A stretch of DNA of 64,000 nt from Myxococcales bacterium (GCA_002716585.1 PBBL01000003.1:1-64000); one strand, 5' to 3'. Numbered from the stretch's first letter, positions 53,546-62,906 are shown. Notes: generated by a model not told the origin, from the sequence alone. Numbers and translations are program-made.

Positions 53546-55285
53546 ATGGAAAAAACACTGCGTGATCGCTACAAGGTGACGGACGTGCTCGGGCAAGGGG
53601 CGATGGGCGTGGTGTACCGCGCGCATGACCTTCAGCTGGATCGCACCGTCGCGCTCAAGTCCCTGGCGCCTGACCTGCTGGCGAATGAGGACGCGATGGC
53701 GATCTTCAGGACCGAGGCGCGGGTCATGGCACGCCTCAAGCACCCGAACCTGCTGGGCGTGTACGACGTCTTCGAGGAGAGCGGCGAGACCTGCCTGGTC
53801 ATGGAGTACGTCGACGGCGACACGGTCGAGCACCTGATCGAGTCGTCCCAGGACATGCTCCCAATCGAAGACGCCGTGGACATCGCGACCCAGCTCCTGG
53901 TCGCGCTGGTCTACATCGAAGAGCACAACGTCGTCCACCGGGACATCAAGCCAAGCAACCTGATGATGGAGCGCTCCGGGGCGCTCAAGCTGATGGACTT
54001 CGGGCTGGCGCGCGACATCGACCTCATGCTCCAGAAGGGGACGCGGGTCCGCGGGACGCCCGCCTACATGTCGCCCGAGCAGGTGACCGGTGAGCTGTTG
54101 TCTCCATCGAGCGATCTGTACAGCACGGGCGCGACGCTGTTCGAGGTGTTCACCGGGCGGCTGCCGTTCGAGTCGGGGGAGCTGGCGTTCCACCAGGTGT
54201 TCACCGAGGCCCCGGACCCGCGCGAGCTGCGCCCCGACATCCCCGAGCCGCTCGCCGACATGATCGTGCGCTGCATGGCCAAGGATCCGGCCAACCGCCC
54301 CCCGTCGGCGCGTCAGCTGTTGATGGAGGTGGTTGAAGGGCTGGGCGAGCGCGGTCGCCCCTACCCGCCATCCGTGCGGAGCCAGCTGGAGCTGCAGTCC
54401 TTCGCGACGGGTTCGATGCAGGCGTCCGCCATGGCGGAGACGCGGGACGCGATCGCCGCGATCCCCCGAGAGGACCCGCGGATCGAGAGGCTGAAGATCG
54501 GGGTTGGCCTCGTCGCTGGGGTGATCCTGGCGCTCGTGGTCACGTTGGCGTCGCTGCTGTTCTTTCGTGGCGTGGACCCGAAGGGCGGTGAGGAGACGTC
54601 GGTGGACGCGCCGGTCGCGATGGCTACCGACACGGCGGGCGCCGAGCCGACTGAGAAGGAGCCAGCCCCGCAGGAGCCCTCGCCGTCGCAGCCCGAGCCC
54701 TCCGATGAGGAGACGGCGGCCGTTGAGGCGAGCGATGACCTCAACGCGGCGATCCTCAAGGCGAGGGGCGCCGCGACGTTTGCGGCGGAGGGCGAGGGTG
54801 ACCCGGCGGAGGTGGCGAACGTCGCTGAGGCCGACGCGCAGGTGGAAGGGAGCGAGGCCGCGGCGCAGGACGCGCCACCTGATGCGGACGACGAGGCGTT
54901 GACCCCGGCGGCGCGGCTGGCGGCGCAGCGTCGCGCGAAGGCGCTGGCGGCGAAGGAGGCCGCCGAGCAGAAGGCGCGGGAGGAGGCCGCCCAGAAGGAG
55001 CGCGAGGCGGCGGCTCAGCGCGAGGCCGAGGCGGCGAAGGAGGCCGAAGCGCGCAAAGCCGAGGAGGCCCGCAAGGCGGAGGAGGCCCGCAAGGCCGAAG
55101 CCGCCCGCAAGGCGGAGGAGGCTCGCAAGGCCGAGGCCGCCAGGAAGGCGCAGAAGGAGCAGCCAGCCGCCGGGCCGACGACCGCCCAGGCCAACCCGAC
55201 CCGGACCGGCAAGGAGGCGCCCCCCCGCGACGACACGAAGAAGGGCGGCAAGGACGAGAAGGTCCCGGTCCCCTACGGGTTCTGA
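53546..55285 (+). CDS. Transmembrane Ser/Thr protein kinase with TolA-like tail
   Basis: The 579-residue protein has a full N-terminal Hanks kinase domain: GQGAMGVV 16-23, Lys38, HRDIKPSN 131-138, DFG, and GTPAYMSPEQ. It lacks a signal peptide, has one membrane helix at about 318-340, and a C-terminal region outside the membrane rich in Ala/Glu/Lys (repeats of EEARKAEAARKA, about 460-545) like TolA. The extracellular tail could sense the envelope. It heads a kinase, FHA and MBL-like cluster, with its own promoter at 53482. Confidence 0.9.
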   Translation: MEKTLRDRYKVTDVLGQGAMGVVYRAHDLQLDRTVALKSLAPDLLANEDAMAIFRTEARVMARLKHPNLLGVYDVFEESGETCLVMEYVDGDTVEHLIESSQDMLPIEDAVDIATQLLVALVYIEEHNVVHRDIKPSNLMMERSGALKLMDFGLARDIDLMLQKGTRVRGTPAYMSPEQVTGELLSPSSDLYSTGATLFEVFTGRLPFESGELAFHQVFTEAPDPRELRPDIPEPLADMIVRCMAKDPANRPPSARQLLMEVVEGLGERGRPYPPSVRSQLELQSFATGSMQASAMAETRDAIAAIPREDPRIERLKIGVGLVAGVILALVVTLASLLFFRGVDPKGGEETSVDAPVAMATDTAGAEPTEKEPAPQEPSPSQPEPSDEETAAVEASDDLNAAILKARGAATFAAEGEGDPAEVANVAEADAQVEGSEAAAQDAPPDADDEALTPAARLAAQRRAKALAAKEAAEQKAREEAAQKEREAAAQREAEAAKEAEARKAEEARKAEEARKAEAARKAEEARKAEAARKAQKEQPAAGPTTAQANPTRTGKEAPPRDDTKKGGKDEKVPVPYGF

Positions 55286-55334
55286 CCCTTCCGCGCGACC
55301 GCTGCATGCGCCGCCCCGGGCTGGCGCGCCTGTG

Positions 55335-55364
55335 TTGGACTACCCCCTGGGGCTGTGGTAGGCT
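55335..55364 (+). promoter_or_regulatory. Possible promoter for FHA gene
   Basis: TTGGAC (55335-55340), 18 bp spacer, TAGGCT (55359-55364). The start point would be near 55371, about 42 nt before the FHA gene. It shares the TAGnnT -10 form with other promoters in this window. Confidence 0.45.
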
Positions 55365-55412
55365 CCCTGACCTGTCAGCGCAGATGTTGACCGATGACTG
55401 AGGGGGCCATCC

Positions 55413-56258
55413 ATGAGCGAACCCAACCGTAAAACGCTCCGCAGCTTCTACTGCCGTGACTACCTCTGGGATCTCTTCGAGGTGATGACCCGCGATCTGG
55501 GTTGCTCGATGGATTACCTCGTCAACGAGGCGATGCGCCACTACGCGCGCAGCCGCAACTACTCGCTCTCGGGCGCCGGGGTGTCGCAGGGGACGCCCGC
55601 CGTGCCGCCTCCGCCGGGCGGAGGGCAGGGCTACGGGCAGCCGCCCCAGCAGGGCGGCGGGTACGATCACCCGACCTTCAGTCAGATGCCCGCGGTGCGG
55701 ATGGGCAGCGCGCCTCAGCAGGCGCCGCGACCCTACGCGGCGGCGCCTCAGCCGGTCATGCCGTCGGCCTACGCGCAGCCCTCGTCGCTCCGCTTCGCGC
55801 CGCCGCCGCCACCGCCGCCGCAGCCTCGGACCGCGCCTCCGCCGCCTCCGCCGCAGCCGCAGCAACCGCCGCCGCAGCAGCATGCGTACGCGCCCCCTCA
55901 ACCCCAGGCGCCGCCGCCACCGCCGCCGCAGCCTCGGACCGCCCCGCCGCCACCTCCGGCCGCGCCCGAGCCCGCGCGTCCTCAGCTGGCGTTGGTGTTC
56001 AACAACCAGCGCTACCCGGTCAACAAGGACAAGTTCATCATCGGTCGCGGCTCCACCATGACCGACCTCACGATCCGCGACGGCAACATCTCCCGAAAAC
56101 ACGCGGCGGTCATCTTCCGCAACGGGCAGTGGTACATCAAGGACCTCGACTCGACCAACGGCATCGACTACCAGGGGAACCGCATCGACTCCAAGCGGAT
56201 TGAGGAGGGGGACGCCTTCCACATCTGCGACTACGAGCTGCGCTTCACCTACTCCTGA
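55413..56258 (+). CDS. FHA-domain protein with ribbon-helix-helix-like N-terminus
   Basis: The 281-residue protein has an N-terminal segment (about 8-47: KTLRSFYCRDYLWDLFEVM then MDYLVNEAMRHYARSR) resembling a ribbon-helix-helix DNA-binding fold. A long Pro/Gln-rich linker (about 60-195) follows. The C-terminal FHA domain (about 200-280) keeps the key residues: GR in FIIGRGS, Ser and His in ISRKH, and Asn in STNG. The FHA part should bind phosphothreonine made by the upstream kinase. This may be a DNA-binding effector; the RHH call is inferred from sequence only. Confidence 0.8.
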   Translation: MSEPNRKTLRSFYCRDYLWDLFEVMTRDLGCSMDYLVNEAMRHYARSRNYSLSGAGVSQGTPAVPPPPGGGQGYGQPPQQGGGYDHPTFSQMPAVRMGSAPQQAPRPYAAAPQPVMPSAYAQPSSLRFAPPPPPPPQPRTAPPPPPPQPQQPPPQQHAYAPPQPQAPPPPPPQPRTAPPPPPAAPEPARPQLALVFNNQRYPVNKDKFIIGRGSTMTDLTIRDGNISRKHAAVIFRNGQWYIKDLDSTNGIDYQGNRIDSKRIEEGDAFHICDYELRFTYS

Positions 56259-56265
56259 CGCCGCC

Positions 56266-57267
56266 GTGTCCTACGCCCTCCAGCGCGTCGCCGAGGAGCT
56301 GATCCAGATCACCCTCCCGCGACCCGGGCTGCCGCTCCCCTACGGCGCCCCGATCAACCTCCACCTGGTGAACGATCCGACCGCGCCAGCGCTCGTCGGC
56401 GTCGGCCTCCCGCTGACGCTCCCTGCGCTGCGGGAGGCGCTCGCGCACCTGGGGCTGTCGCCCGAGCGGATCGTCCGGGTGGTGGCGCTGGACTGGAGCC
56501 CGGATCAGCTCGGCGCGATCGACGCCTTCCCCAACGCCGAGCTGTTCCTCGGCGCCCCCGACATGACCACCCCACGCCGCTACGGGCGCCTCATCGCCCA
56601 GGAGCGCGACGCGCTCATCGCGCGGGTCGATCAGCTGCTGGAGGACCCCGAGTACGCCGCGCTGATGGACCGCGGCGAGCTGGAGCGGGTGCTGGGCGGC
56701 TACTTCGCCGACCTCCCCGAGCAGCTCGACTTCGTGCCGCTGCGCTCGGGCCACCCGCTCCAGCTCGGCGATCGACGCCTCCGGGTCGTCGAGGCGCCCG
56801 GGCCCTGGCGAGGACACATCGCGCTGCACGACCCCGAGGACGGGGTGCTGCTGTCGGGGCGGCTCGTCACCCGGCCGCGCTGGGGCGAGCCCTGGATCCG
56901 GCAACTCAGCACGCTGCTGCTGAGCCTGGAGCGGGTGCAGGAGCTGAAGCCGCGGCTGCTGCTGCCCGCGCAGGGGCTCCCGGATCGGGACGCCTCCTGG
57001 GCGATCCGGCGCCAGCACCGCTTCATGACCGGCCTGTTGAGCAACATCCCGGTCGTGCTGGCGCAGACCCCGACGATCCCGGCGCTGATCTGCCGCGATC
57101 TGGGCCATCGCCCCCCGCACCTGATCCGCTTCGTGGAGACGGTGCGTCGCTACCAGGCCTACCTGGAGGAGTTGATCCGTACGGGGGTGGTGTTTCGGAG
57201 CGGCGAGGGGGTGTGGACGTCGTATGGGACGGAGTCGGTCGAGCCGAGGTTGATCTCGGAGCGGTGA
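56266..57267 (+). CDS. Degenerate MBL-fold protein (metal site lost)
   Basis: The 333-residue product starts at a GTG 7 bp after the FHA gene stop. It keeps the layout of an MBL hydrolase: an N-terminal strand set (YALQRVAEELIQITLPRPG), INLHLVNDP, and LLSGRLVTRP. The HxHxDH motif is replaced by DWSPDQ (near 84), and the fourth and fifth ligands are altered (APGPWRGHIAL, GRLV for GDLV). Catalysis as a zinc hydrolase is therefore unlikely. As third gene of the kinase/FHA unit, it may be a binding or sensing protein. Confidence 0.75.
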   Translation: MSYALQRVAEELIQITLPRPGLPLPYGAPINLHLVNDPTAPALVGVGLPLTLPALREALAHLGLSPERIVRVVALDWSPDQLGAIDAFPNAELFLGAPDMTTPRRYGRLIAQERDALIARVDQLLEDPEYAALMDRGELERVLGGYFADLPEQLDFVPLRSGHPLQLGDRRLRVVEAPGPWRGHIALHDPEDGVLLSGRLVTRPRWGEPWIRQLSTLLLSLERVQELKPRLLLPAQGLPDRDASWAIRRQHRFMTGLLSNIPVVLAQTPTIPALICRDLGHRPPHLIRFVETVRRYQAYLEELIRTGVVFRSGEGVWTSYGTESVEPRLISER

Positions 57268-57309
57268 GCCGGGCTGCGCTCCGGCGCAGCAGACCGATAA
57301 AAAAACGAC

Positions 57310-57561
57310 GACAACGCGCTCACCGACAGCCTGTGGCACCCTTCTAAAGGACACGTGACTGGACCATCTCAACTCAAGCGGGGCACGCCCCCACCGGCAA
57401 CATTGAGTTCTCGCGAACTCACACAGCAATTGCCGGTGGGGGCGTTAGCCCCGCACGGTAACGAGTGGGCCAGTGATGCATGATCGGACTATGCGCAAGG
57501 ACGGCGATCCGCCGCCCACGTTGCAAGGTCATGACCACAGGCTGTCGCTAAGCGCGTTGTC
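57310..57561. mobile_element. MITE-like element with terminal inverted repeats
   Basis: A 252 bp non-coding block is bounded by 27 bp inverted repeats (57310-57336 and 57535-57561, 25 of 27 positions match). In its centre, 57378-57400 and 57430-57454 form a long GC-rich stem with one bulge, capped by a TGAGTTC-TCGC-GAACTCA hairpin (57404-57421). No open frame of note lies inside. This is the layout of a miniature inverted-repeat transposable element or a structured RNA. No flanking target duplication is evident. Confidence 0.6.
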
Positions 57562-57648
57562 TAACGCCACCTCAGGTGACTGAACAAACGTTACACCCCT
57601 CCTCCACCCGTGTCAAAGGTTTTTTTCGCCCTTCGCCCGTTCAGGTGT

Positions 57649-58608
57649 TCAGGTGGCGAGGCCGAGGGCGCGGCAGGCGAGCAGGCTGAACATCTGCCGG
57701 TGGCGGTTCTGGTGGATGTAGTCGGGGTTGAGCTGGGGGACGATCTCGCGGGTGCGGACGGAGGCGTACCAGTGGACGACGCGGGTGTCGTCGCGGAGCG
57801 CCTCGTCGAGGTCGTGGCCGGGTTGGTCGGACGGTCGGAACCAGTGCTCGGAGATCTCGGGGCCGATGGGGTAGAAGACGGTCGGGTTGCAGGCGACGAC
57901 GTCGTCGGTGGCGTCGCCGGTGAGGGCCTGTTGGAGGAGGTGGGTGCCGAGCGCGAAGCGGACGAGCTGGCGCTCGGGCGGGGTGGCGATCATGCGGTCG
58001 AGCATGTCGAGCAGGAACGGGTGCCCGGCGGTGGAGGCGAGCACGGCGTTGTTGGCCGCGGTCGGGTAGAGGGGCTCGATGAGGCGAAACGGGCGCCAGC
58101 CGCCCGGGAGGCGGCGGAACAGGTCGCGGGCGGCGATCCTCGCCCCGGCGAGCGCCCAGGTCAGCGGCGACCTTGAGGTGGCGACCGCGACCGGCAGCGC
58201 GATGTGCTCCAGGCCGCAGAACGCCCCGGAGCGCTGCCGCAGCGGGGTGAGGCTGGCGACCGTGATCGTGTCGGTGTCGAGGTAGACGCCCCCCTCGGCG
58301 GCGAGCAGCGCCGCGCGGGTCATGTTGGCGCGCGCGGCGGGCTGCGTCAGCTTCTCGAAGATCGCCATCAGCGCGCCGCCGCGCCCGCCCGGGGTCGCCG
58401 CGAAGATCGCCTCGGGGTCGATCGGGCGGACCTCGAACCCCTCCAGGTCGGCGAGCAGGTGCCAGTGGGGGGTGGCGCTGAGGTCGTGGTCGCAGTGCAG
58501 CACCGCGCGCTCGATGTCGCCGTTGCGCAGGCAGGTCTGGATGGCGAGCACGTTCGCCCAGGGGAAGGCCGGGCCGAACCAGATGAAGTGTGCGATCGGT
58601 GGGATCAT
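57649..58608 (-). CDS. DXD glycosyltransferase (GT32-like)
   Basis: The 319-residue protein starts IPPIAHFIWFGPAFP, the common N-terminus of GT32/capsule-type glycosyltransferases with a sugar-binding DXD region. The DXD motif lies in EGGVYLDTDTIT (about 105-116). A later HWYASVR motif (about 285) is typical of the same fold. It should transfer a sugar from a nucleotide donor, probably for surface polysaccharide. It is cytoplasmic and stands alone; no other glycan gene is adjacent. It starts at ATG 58608. Confidence 0.82.
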   Translation of the reverse strand: MIPPIAHFIWFGPAFPWANVLAIQTCLRNGDIERAVLHCDHDLSATPHWHLLADLEGFEVRPIDPEAIFAATPGGRGGALMAIFEKLTQPAARANMTRAALLAAEGGVYLDTDTITVASLTPLRQRSGAFCGLEHIALPVAVATSRSPLTWALAGARIAARDLFRRLPGGWRPFRLIEPLYPTAANNAVLASTAGHPFLLDMLDRMIATPPERQLVRFALGTHLLQQALTGDATDDVVACNPTVFYPIGPEISEHWFRPSDQPGHDLDEALRDDTRVVHWYASVRTREIVPQLNPDYIHQNRHRQMFSLLACRALGLAT

Positions 58609-58881
58609 GGGCGCGCCTGGGTTATCTGACCCCGTGGCTTCGGGGCGGCGCGAATCCTACTTGGGCAGACCGGCGAGCGCAACCATCGACCCGCCCGAGT
58701 GACCTCGGGCGCGGCTGGGGCGGATTGCAAACGGTGCGGGGGAGGTGTATCGTCGAGGCCGATAAACGACCCGACGCCTGATCCCTGCCTGCGCCCTGCC
58801 GGGCTGGGGGTTGGCCTGCGGCGATTGGCCCGTCCAGGCGCACATCGGCGGCCCCTCTGGCCTTACGAGCGGACTTCTACC

Positions 58882-61671
58882 ATGAGCAACCCCTCCTCCT
58901 TCGACTCGCTCGCCCGCAAGTACGCTGAGCTGTCTCAGCGCTACTCCTGGGGCCTGCTGCTCGGCTACGTGCTGTTGACCGTCGCGGCGGTCCTGCTGGC
59001 GCGGACCCTGGAGATCCGCACCGACTTCGAGTCCCTGCTGCCGCAGGGGACGCCGTCCGTGGCGGCGCTCGATGAGTCCCGGGAGCGGACCGGCTCGACC
59101 GACCTCTACACCATCGCCGTCGCCAGCCCCGACCCCGAGGCGAACATCCGCCTCATCAAGGACCTCGCCCCGAAGCTGGAGGCCTGGGAGGAGGCCGAGT
59201 GGGTCCAGATCGACCAGGACGCCTCCTTCTTCAGCGACCACGCGCTCCTCTACCTCCCCCAGAGCGACCTGGAGAAGATCCGCGACCAGCTCGCCGATGA
59301 GATCAAGCTCGAAAAGAAGCTCGCCAACCCCTTCTTCGTCGATCCCCGCACCAAGGACGAGATCGCCGCCGACAACGCCAAGCGCTGGAAGATGGACCGC
59401 TGGCTCGCCCCCGACCTCGCGCTGCGCCTCGGGCTCGATCAGGACCTGTTCAACTCGATCATGTCCCCCGAGCGCCTCGGCCTCCCGGACGGCGAGGAGA
59501 AGAAGGAGGAGGCGCCCGCCGCGGACGGCGAGGAGAAGAAGCCGCTCCCGCCCCACCTCAAGAAGTACCTCATCCGTGACGACGGCTCGGTGGCCGTGCT
59601 CCTGGCCAAGCTCTCCCAGTCCGCCACCGACGTCGTCAAGAGCAAGGAGCTGTTCGACCGCGGCACCGCGGCGATCGGCGAGCTGGACCTCACCTCCTAC
59701 CACCCGGAGATGCGGGCGGAGGTCGTCGGCGCCTACAGCAACTTCAACGAGGTCAAGTCGATCTCCAACGACTCCACCGTCGCCACCATCACCAGCTCGA
59801 TCCTGGTGCTGTTGCTGCTCATCGGCTTCTTCCGCAACGCCCAGTCGGTGCTGCTGCTGATCCTGCCGATGTCGATGGGCGTCACCTGGTCCGTCGGGCT
59901 CACCGCGATCACCTACGGCCACCTCAACATCTCGACCCTGTTCGTCTTCACCATGCTCATCGGCATGGGGATCGACTTCGGCATCCACTACTACTCGCGC
60001 ATACAAGAGGAGGAGGAGGGCGGCGCCGACCCGGTGGACGCGATCACCCAGGCCACCCTGCACAGCGGCCGCGCCATGCTCTCGGCGGCGCTGACGACCA
60101 TCGTCGCGCTGCTGACGCTGCTCGCGGCGCACTTCCAGGGGTTCGTCGAGTTCGGCGTCATCGCCTCCTACGGCATCGCGCTCTGCTTCCTGGCCTTCAT
60201 CTTCGTCCTGCCGCCGACGATGTTCGTGCTCCGCTCCGTCCTCAGCCTCATCGGCCTCTACAACAGCGACGGCACCTCCAAGGGCGGCGAGAGCGCCGGG
60301 TGGATGAAGATCGCCCGCGTCGTCGCCTTCGTCATCGTCTGCGTCGGGATCGTCGGCGTCCTCGTCTCCTACAACATCGCGCCGCTGCTGATCGCCTTCG
60401 TGCTCGCGATCCCGGCCTTCGTCTTCGGGCTGCGCGCCCTCTTCGAGCGCCTCGGCAGCAGCGACGCCACCGCCACCGGTGAGGACTCCGCCGCCCGCGA
60501 CCAGCACGCCCAGAACGTGCGCCGCGTCGCCCTCGCGCTCATGGCGGTCGGCGTCCTCGGCAGCGTGTTCGCGGGCCTCAACTGGGACAAGGCCAGCTTC
60601 GAGTACAACTTCCGTAACCTCCGCGCGCCCTCCACCGGCGGCTCGGGGATCAGCTACGGCGGCGCCGTCGGCCGTGGCAAGAGCACCTCCCCGGCCATGA
60701 TCCTCGGCGACGACACCGAGCAGATGCGCCAGGTCCACGAGACCCTCTCCAAGAAGATGCTCGCCGCCAACGGCGAGGGCTACATCAAGAGCTTCGTGAC
60801 CATCCAGACCTACGTCCCGCCCGACCAGGAGGCGCGCATGAAGGTCATCGATGAGATCGAGGAGATGGTCAACGACCCCAAGATCCGCACCAAGAGCAAG
60901 AAGGCGGGCTCCTTCCTCAAGCGCATGAAGACCCTGAGCGCCGTCGAGCCGTTCACCATCGAGCAGATCCCCGACTGGGCCAAGCGCTCCATCACCGAGA
61001 AGGATGGCCGCGTCGGCGCCATCGGCTTCCTCTACAGCACCGTCCGCAAGTGGGACGCCCTCGACGTCCAGGCCTACCAGGACGAACTCGGGCTCATCAA
61101 GACCACCACCGGCGACGTCCCGCTCGCCTCCTCCGGCTTCATCCTCGCCGACGTCATCCGCACCGTCAAAGAGGACGCCTTCCGCCTGATGCCGATCACC
61201 TTCGTCGTCATCCTCCTCATCCTCCTCATCGACCTGCGCAGCATCAAGGGCGCTCTGGTCTGCCTCAGCACCATGGCCGTCGCCCTCCTGTGGACCATCG
61301 GCGGCATGGTGCTCTTTGACATCCGCCTCGGCCTCTACAACATGATCGTCCTCCCGATGGTCCTCGGCACCGGCATCGATGGCTCCATACACATCTACCA
61401 CCGGACCCTGGAGATGGGCACGCACCGCATCCTCTACGTCCTCAAGACCACCGGCCTGAGCGTCGTCGCCGCCTCGCTCACCACGCTCGCCGGGTTCGCG
61501 GGCCTGCTCGTCGTCCTCCACAAGGGGATCAAGTCCATCGGCGACCTCGCCGTCGTCGGCATCCTGGCGACCCTCCTGGCGGTCATCTCGTTCATGCCCG
61601 GGCTCCTGCTCATCGTCTACGCCAACCACAAACCCGGCGCCGACGAGCCCCCGGCCGCCGACGCCTCCTGA
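58882..61671 (+). CDS. RND/MMPL-family exporter
   Basis: The 929-residue membrane protein has twelve predicted helices in two halves separated by large periplasmic loops, with MLIGMGIDFGIHYYSRIQE and its second-half counterpart MVLGTGIDGSIHIYHRTLE, the GxxxDxxxH motif of MMPL/patched-like transporters. The N-terminal helix is followed by RTDFESLLPQGTP. Similar proteins export lipids, hopanoids or other hydrophobic compounds using proton flow. The next gene starts 8 bp downstream, so they form an operon. The ATG at 58882 gives the right N-terminus. Confidence 0.88.
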   Translation: MSNPSSFDSLARKYAELSQRYSWGLLLGYVLLTVAAVLLARTLEIRTDFESLLPQGTPSVAALDESRERTGSTDLYTIAVASPDPEANIRLIKDLAPKLEAWEEAEWVQIDQDASFFSDHALLYLPQSDLEKIRDQLADEIKLEKKLANPFFVDPRTKDEIAADNAKRWKMDRWLAPDLALRLGLDQDLFNSIMSPERLGLPDGEEKKEEAPAADGEEKKPLPPHLKKYLIRDDGSVAVLLAKLSQSATDVVKSKELFDRGTAAIGELDLTSYHPEMRAEVVGAYSNFNEVKSISNDSTVATITSSILVLLLLIGFFRNAQSVLLLILPMSMGVTWSVGLTAITYGHLNISTLFVFTMLIGMGIDFGIHYYSRIQEEEEGGADPVDAITQATLHSGRAMLSAALTTIVALLTLLAAHFQGFVEFGVIASYGIALCFLAFIFVLPPTMFVLRSVLSLIGLYNSDGTSKGGESAGWMKIARVVAFVIVCVGIVGVLVSYNIAPLLIAFVLAIPAFVFGLRALFERLGSSDATATGEDSAARDQHAQNVRRVALALMAVGVLGSVFAGLNWDKASFEYNFRNLRAPSTGGSGISYGGAVGRGKSTSPAMILGDDTEQMRQVHETLSKKMLAANGEGYIKSFVTIQTYVPPDQEARMKVIDEIEEMVNDPKIRTKSKKAGSFLKRMKTLSAVEPFTIEQIPDWAKRSITEKDGRVGAIGFLYSTVRKWDALDVQAYQDELGLIKTTTGDVPLASSGFILADVIRTVKEDAFRLMPITFVVILLILLIDLRSIKGALVCLSTMAVALLWTIGGMVLFDIRLGLYNMIVLPMVLGTGIDGSIHIYHRTLEMGTHRILYVLKTTGLSVVAASLTTLAGFAGLLVVLHKGIKSIGDLAVVGILATLLAVISFMPGLLLIVYANHKPGADEPPAADAS

Positions 61672-61678
61672 CCTCGCC

Positions 61679-62821
61679 GTGCTCCGCTTCACCCCACCGC
61701 TGGGGCGCCTCCTGGGCGCGCTCGCCCTGCTCGTCGCCCTCGGCTGCTCCGACGACGCCCAGCCGTCCGGCTCGCCCGACGCCGGGGACGCGGGCGCCGA
61801 CGCGCCCGCGGACACCGCCCCGTCCGACGCCAGCGACGCCTCCCTCCCCGACGCCGCGACGCCTGACGCCGCGGACGTGGCCACCGACGACGCGCCAGAC
61901 GCCGCGACGCGGGCGCCGCTCACCGTCGTGACCTTCAACACCGGCTCCGGCCCCGAGCTGGCCCACGACGCCGCGCCGGACGACGGCTACACCTCGGTCG
62001 AGGCGGAGCTGACGGACGCGTGGTACGGCAACGGCCTGGCCTGGCGCCCTTTCATCGAAGCGACCCGGCAATTTTTCGCCACCCTGGAGGCGGACGTCGT
62101 CGTGTTTCAGGAGATCTTCTGGCCGGGCGAGTGCCCGGGGATCCCCGCCGAGGCGCAGGCCGGGTTTGTCTGCGAGGGCTGGGGCGAGGGCGACCCGACC
62201 GTCGCCGAGCTGCTGCTCGGGGAGGGCTATCAGGTGATGTGCCACCCCGGTAAGCCGGACAAGTGCGCCGCCGTTCGGAGGGGCGCCGGGCGCTTCCGAG
62301 GCTGCGACGGTGATCTCTGCCTGGAGGGGATGGAGGGCGCCCCGGTGCCTGGCTGTGGCTCGGGGGCGAGGGTCGCGCGGGCCGTGATCGAGCTGGAGGC
62401 GGGCGGAGAGCTGACCCTGGTGAACGTCCACGGCACCTCGGGCCTGAGCGACGACGAGGCCGACTGCCGGGTCCGCCAGGTCGAGCAGGTGTTCGTGGAC
62501 ATGGGCGACGGCGAGCCCGCGGTCGGCGAGGGCGCGACGCTGATCATGGGCGACCTGAACACCGACCCGGGGCGCTTCGCGGGGGCGGACCCGAGCGCGG
62601 ATCGGTGGCTGGACTTCGTCGGGGAGGGGGCGCGGTTTCACTTCGTGAGCGACGTCGGCGAGGACGCCGCCCCGAGCTACGCGGGGCTGTTCAACATCGA
62701 CCACGTCATGGCGGACGAGCTGGAGGGGGCGTGCTGGATCGCGGGGGTGACGTCGGAGCGGCCACCGGTCATGGAGGCGGTGTTCTTCGATCACAAGCCC
62801 GTGGTGTGTGTGGTGGAGTGA
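61679..62821 (+). CDS. Lipoprotein of the endonuclease/exonuclease/phosphatase family
   Basis: The 380-residue product starts at GTG 61679 and has a lipobox LVALG-C near residue 23, then an Asp/Ala-rich linker (about 25-80). The EEP domain carries VVTFNTGSG, VVFQEIF (Glu), NVHGTSG, MGDLNTDPG and a final NIDHVM and FDHKPV. These match the catalytic metal and His residues of the family, which acts on DNA, phospholipids or inositol phosphates. It sits 8 bp after the RND exporter, suggesting a joint role in lipid handling; this is an inference. Confidence 0.82.
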   Translation: MLRFTPPLGRLLGALALLVALGCSDDAQPSGSPDAGDAGADAPADTAPSDASDASLPDAATPDAADVATDDAPDAATRAPLTVVTFNTGSGPELAHDAAPDDGYTSVEAELTDAWYGNGLAWRPFIEATRQFFATLEADVVVFQEIFWPGECPGIPAEAQAGFVCEGWGEGDPTVAELLLGEGYQVMCHPGKPDKCAAVRRGAGRFRGCDGDLCLEGMEGAPVPGCGSGARVARAVIELEAGGELTLVNVHGTSGLSDDEADCRVRQVEQVFVDMGDGEPAVGEGATLIMGDLNTDPGRFAGADPSADRWLDFVGEGARFHFVSDVGEDAAPSYAGLFNIDHVMADELEGACWIAGVTSERPPVMEAVFFDHKPVVCVVE

Positions 62822-62848
62822 ACCCAGGTGCACCTGGGTGCTGTTTTT
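62822..62848 (+). terminator. Intrinsic terminator
   Basis: ACCCAGG-TGCA-CCTGGGT (7 bp stem) starts just after the stop codon of the EEP-family gene and is followed by GCTGTTTTT, giving a U tract. It is a classical Rho-independent terminator and closes the RND/EEP operon. Confidence 0.75.
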
Positions 62849-62897
62849 GATCGGTTTGGATCGAAGATTCTGACCCCTGGGGGCGGCGCGAGGCTTC

Positions 62898-62906
62898 TGC
62901 TATAGT
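62898..62906 (+). promoter_or_regulatory. Extended -10 promoter for small lipoprotein
   Basis: TGCTATAGT (62898-62906) is an extended -10 box (TGnTATAAT type) that can act without a good -35. Transcription would start near 62913, about 29 nt before the ATG at 62942. Confidence 0.5.

Noticed and set aside
58657-61941. A 1094-residue open frame on the minus strand
   Set aside because: It is antisense to the RND/MMPL exporter, whose transmembrane pattern and motifs are clear. The antisense product is a low-complexity Asp/Glu/Gly/Val/Arg chain caused by high GC at third positions.
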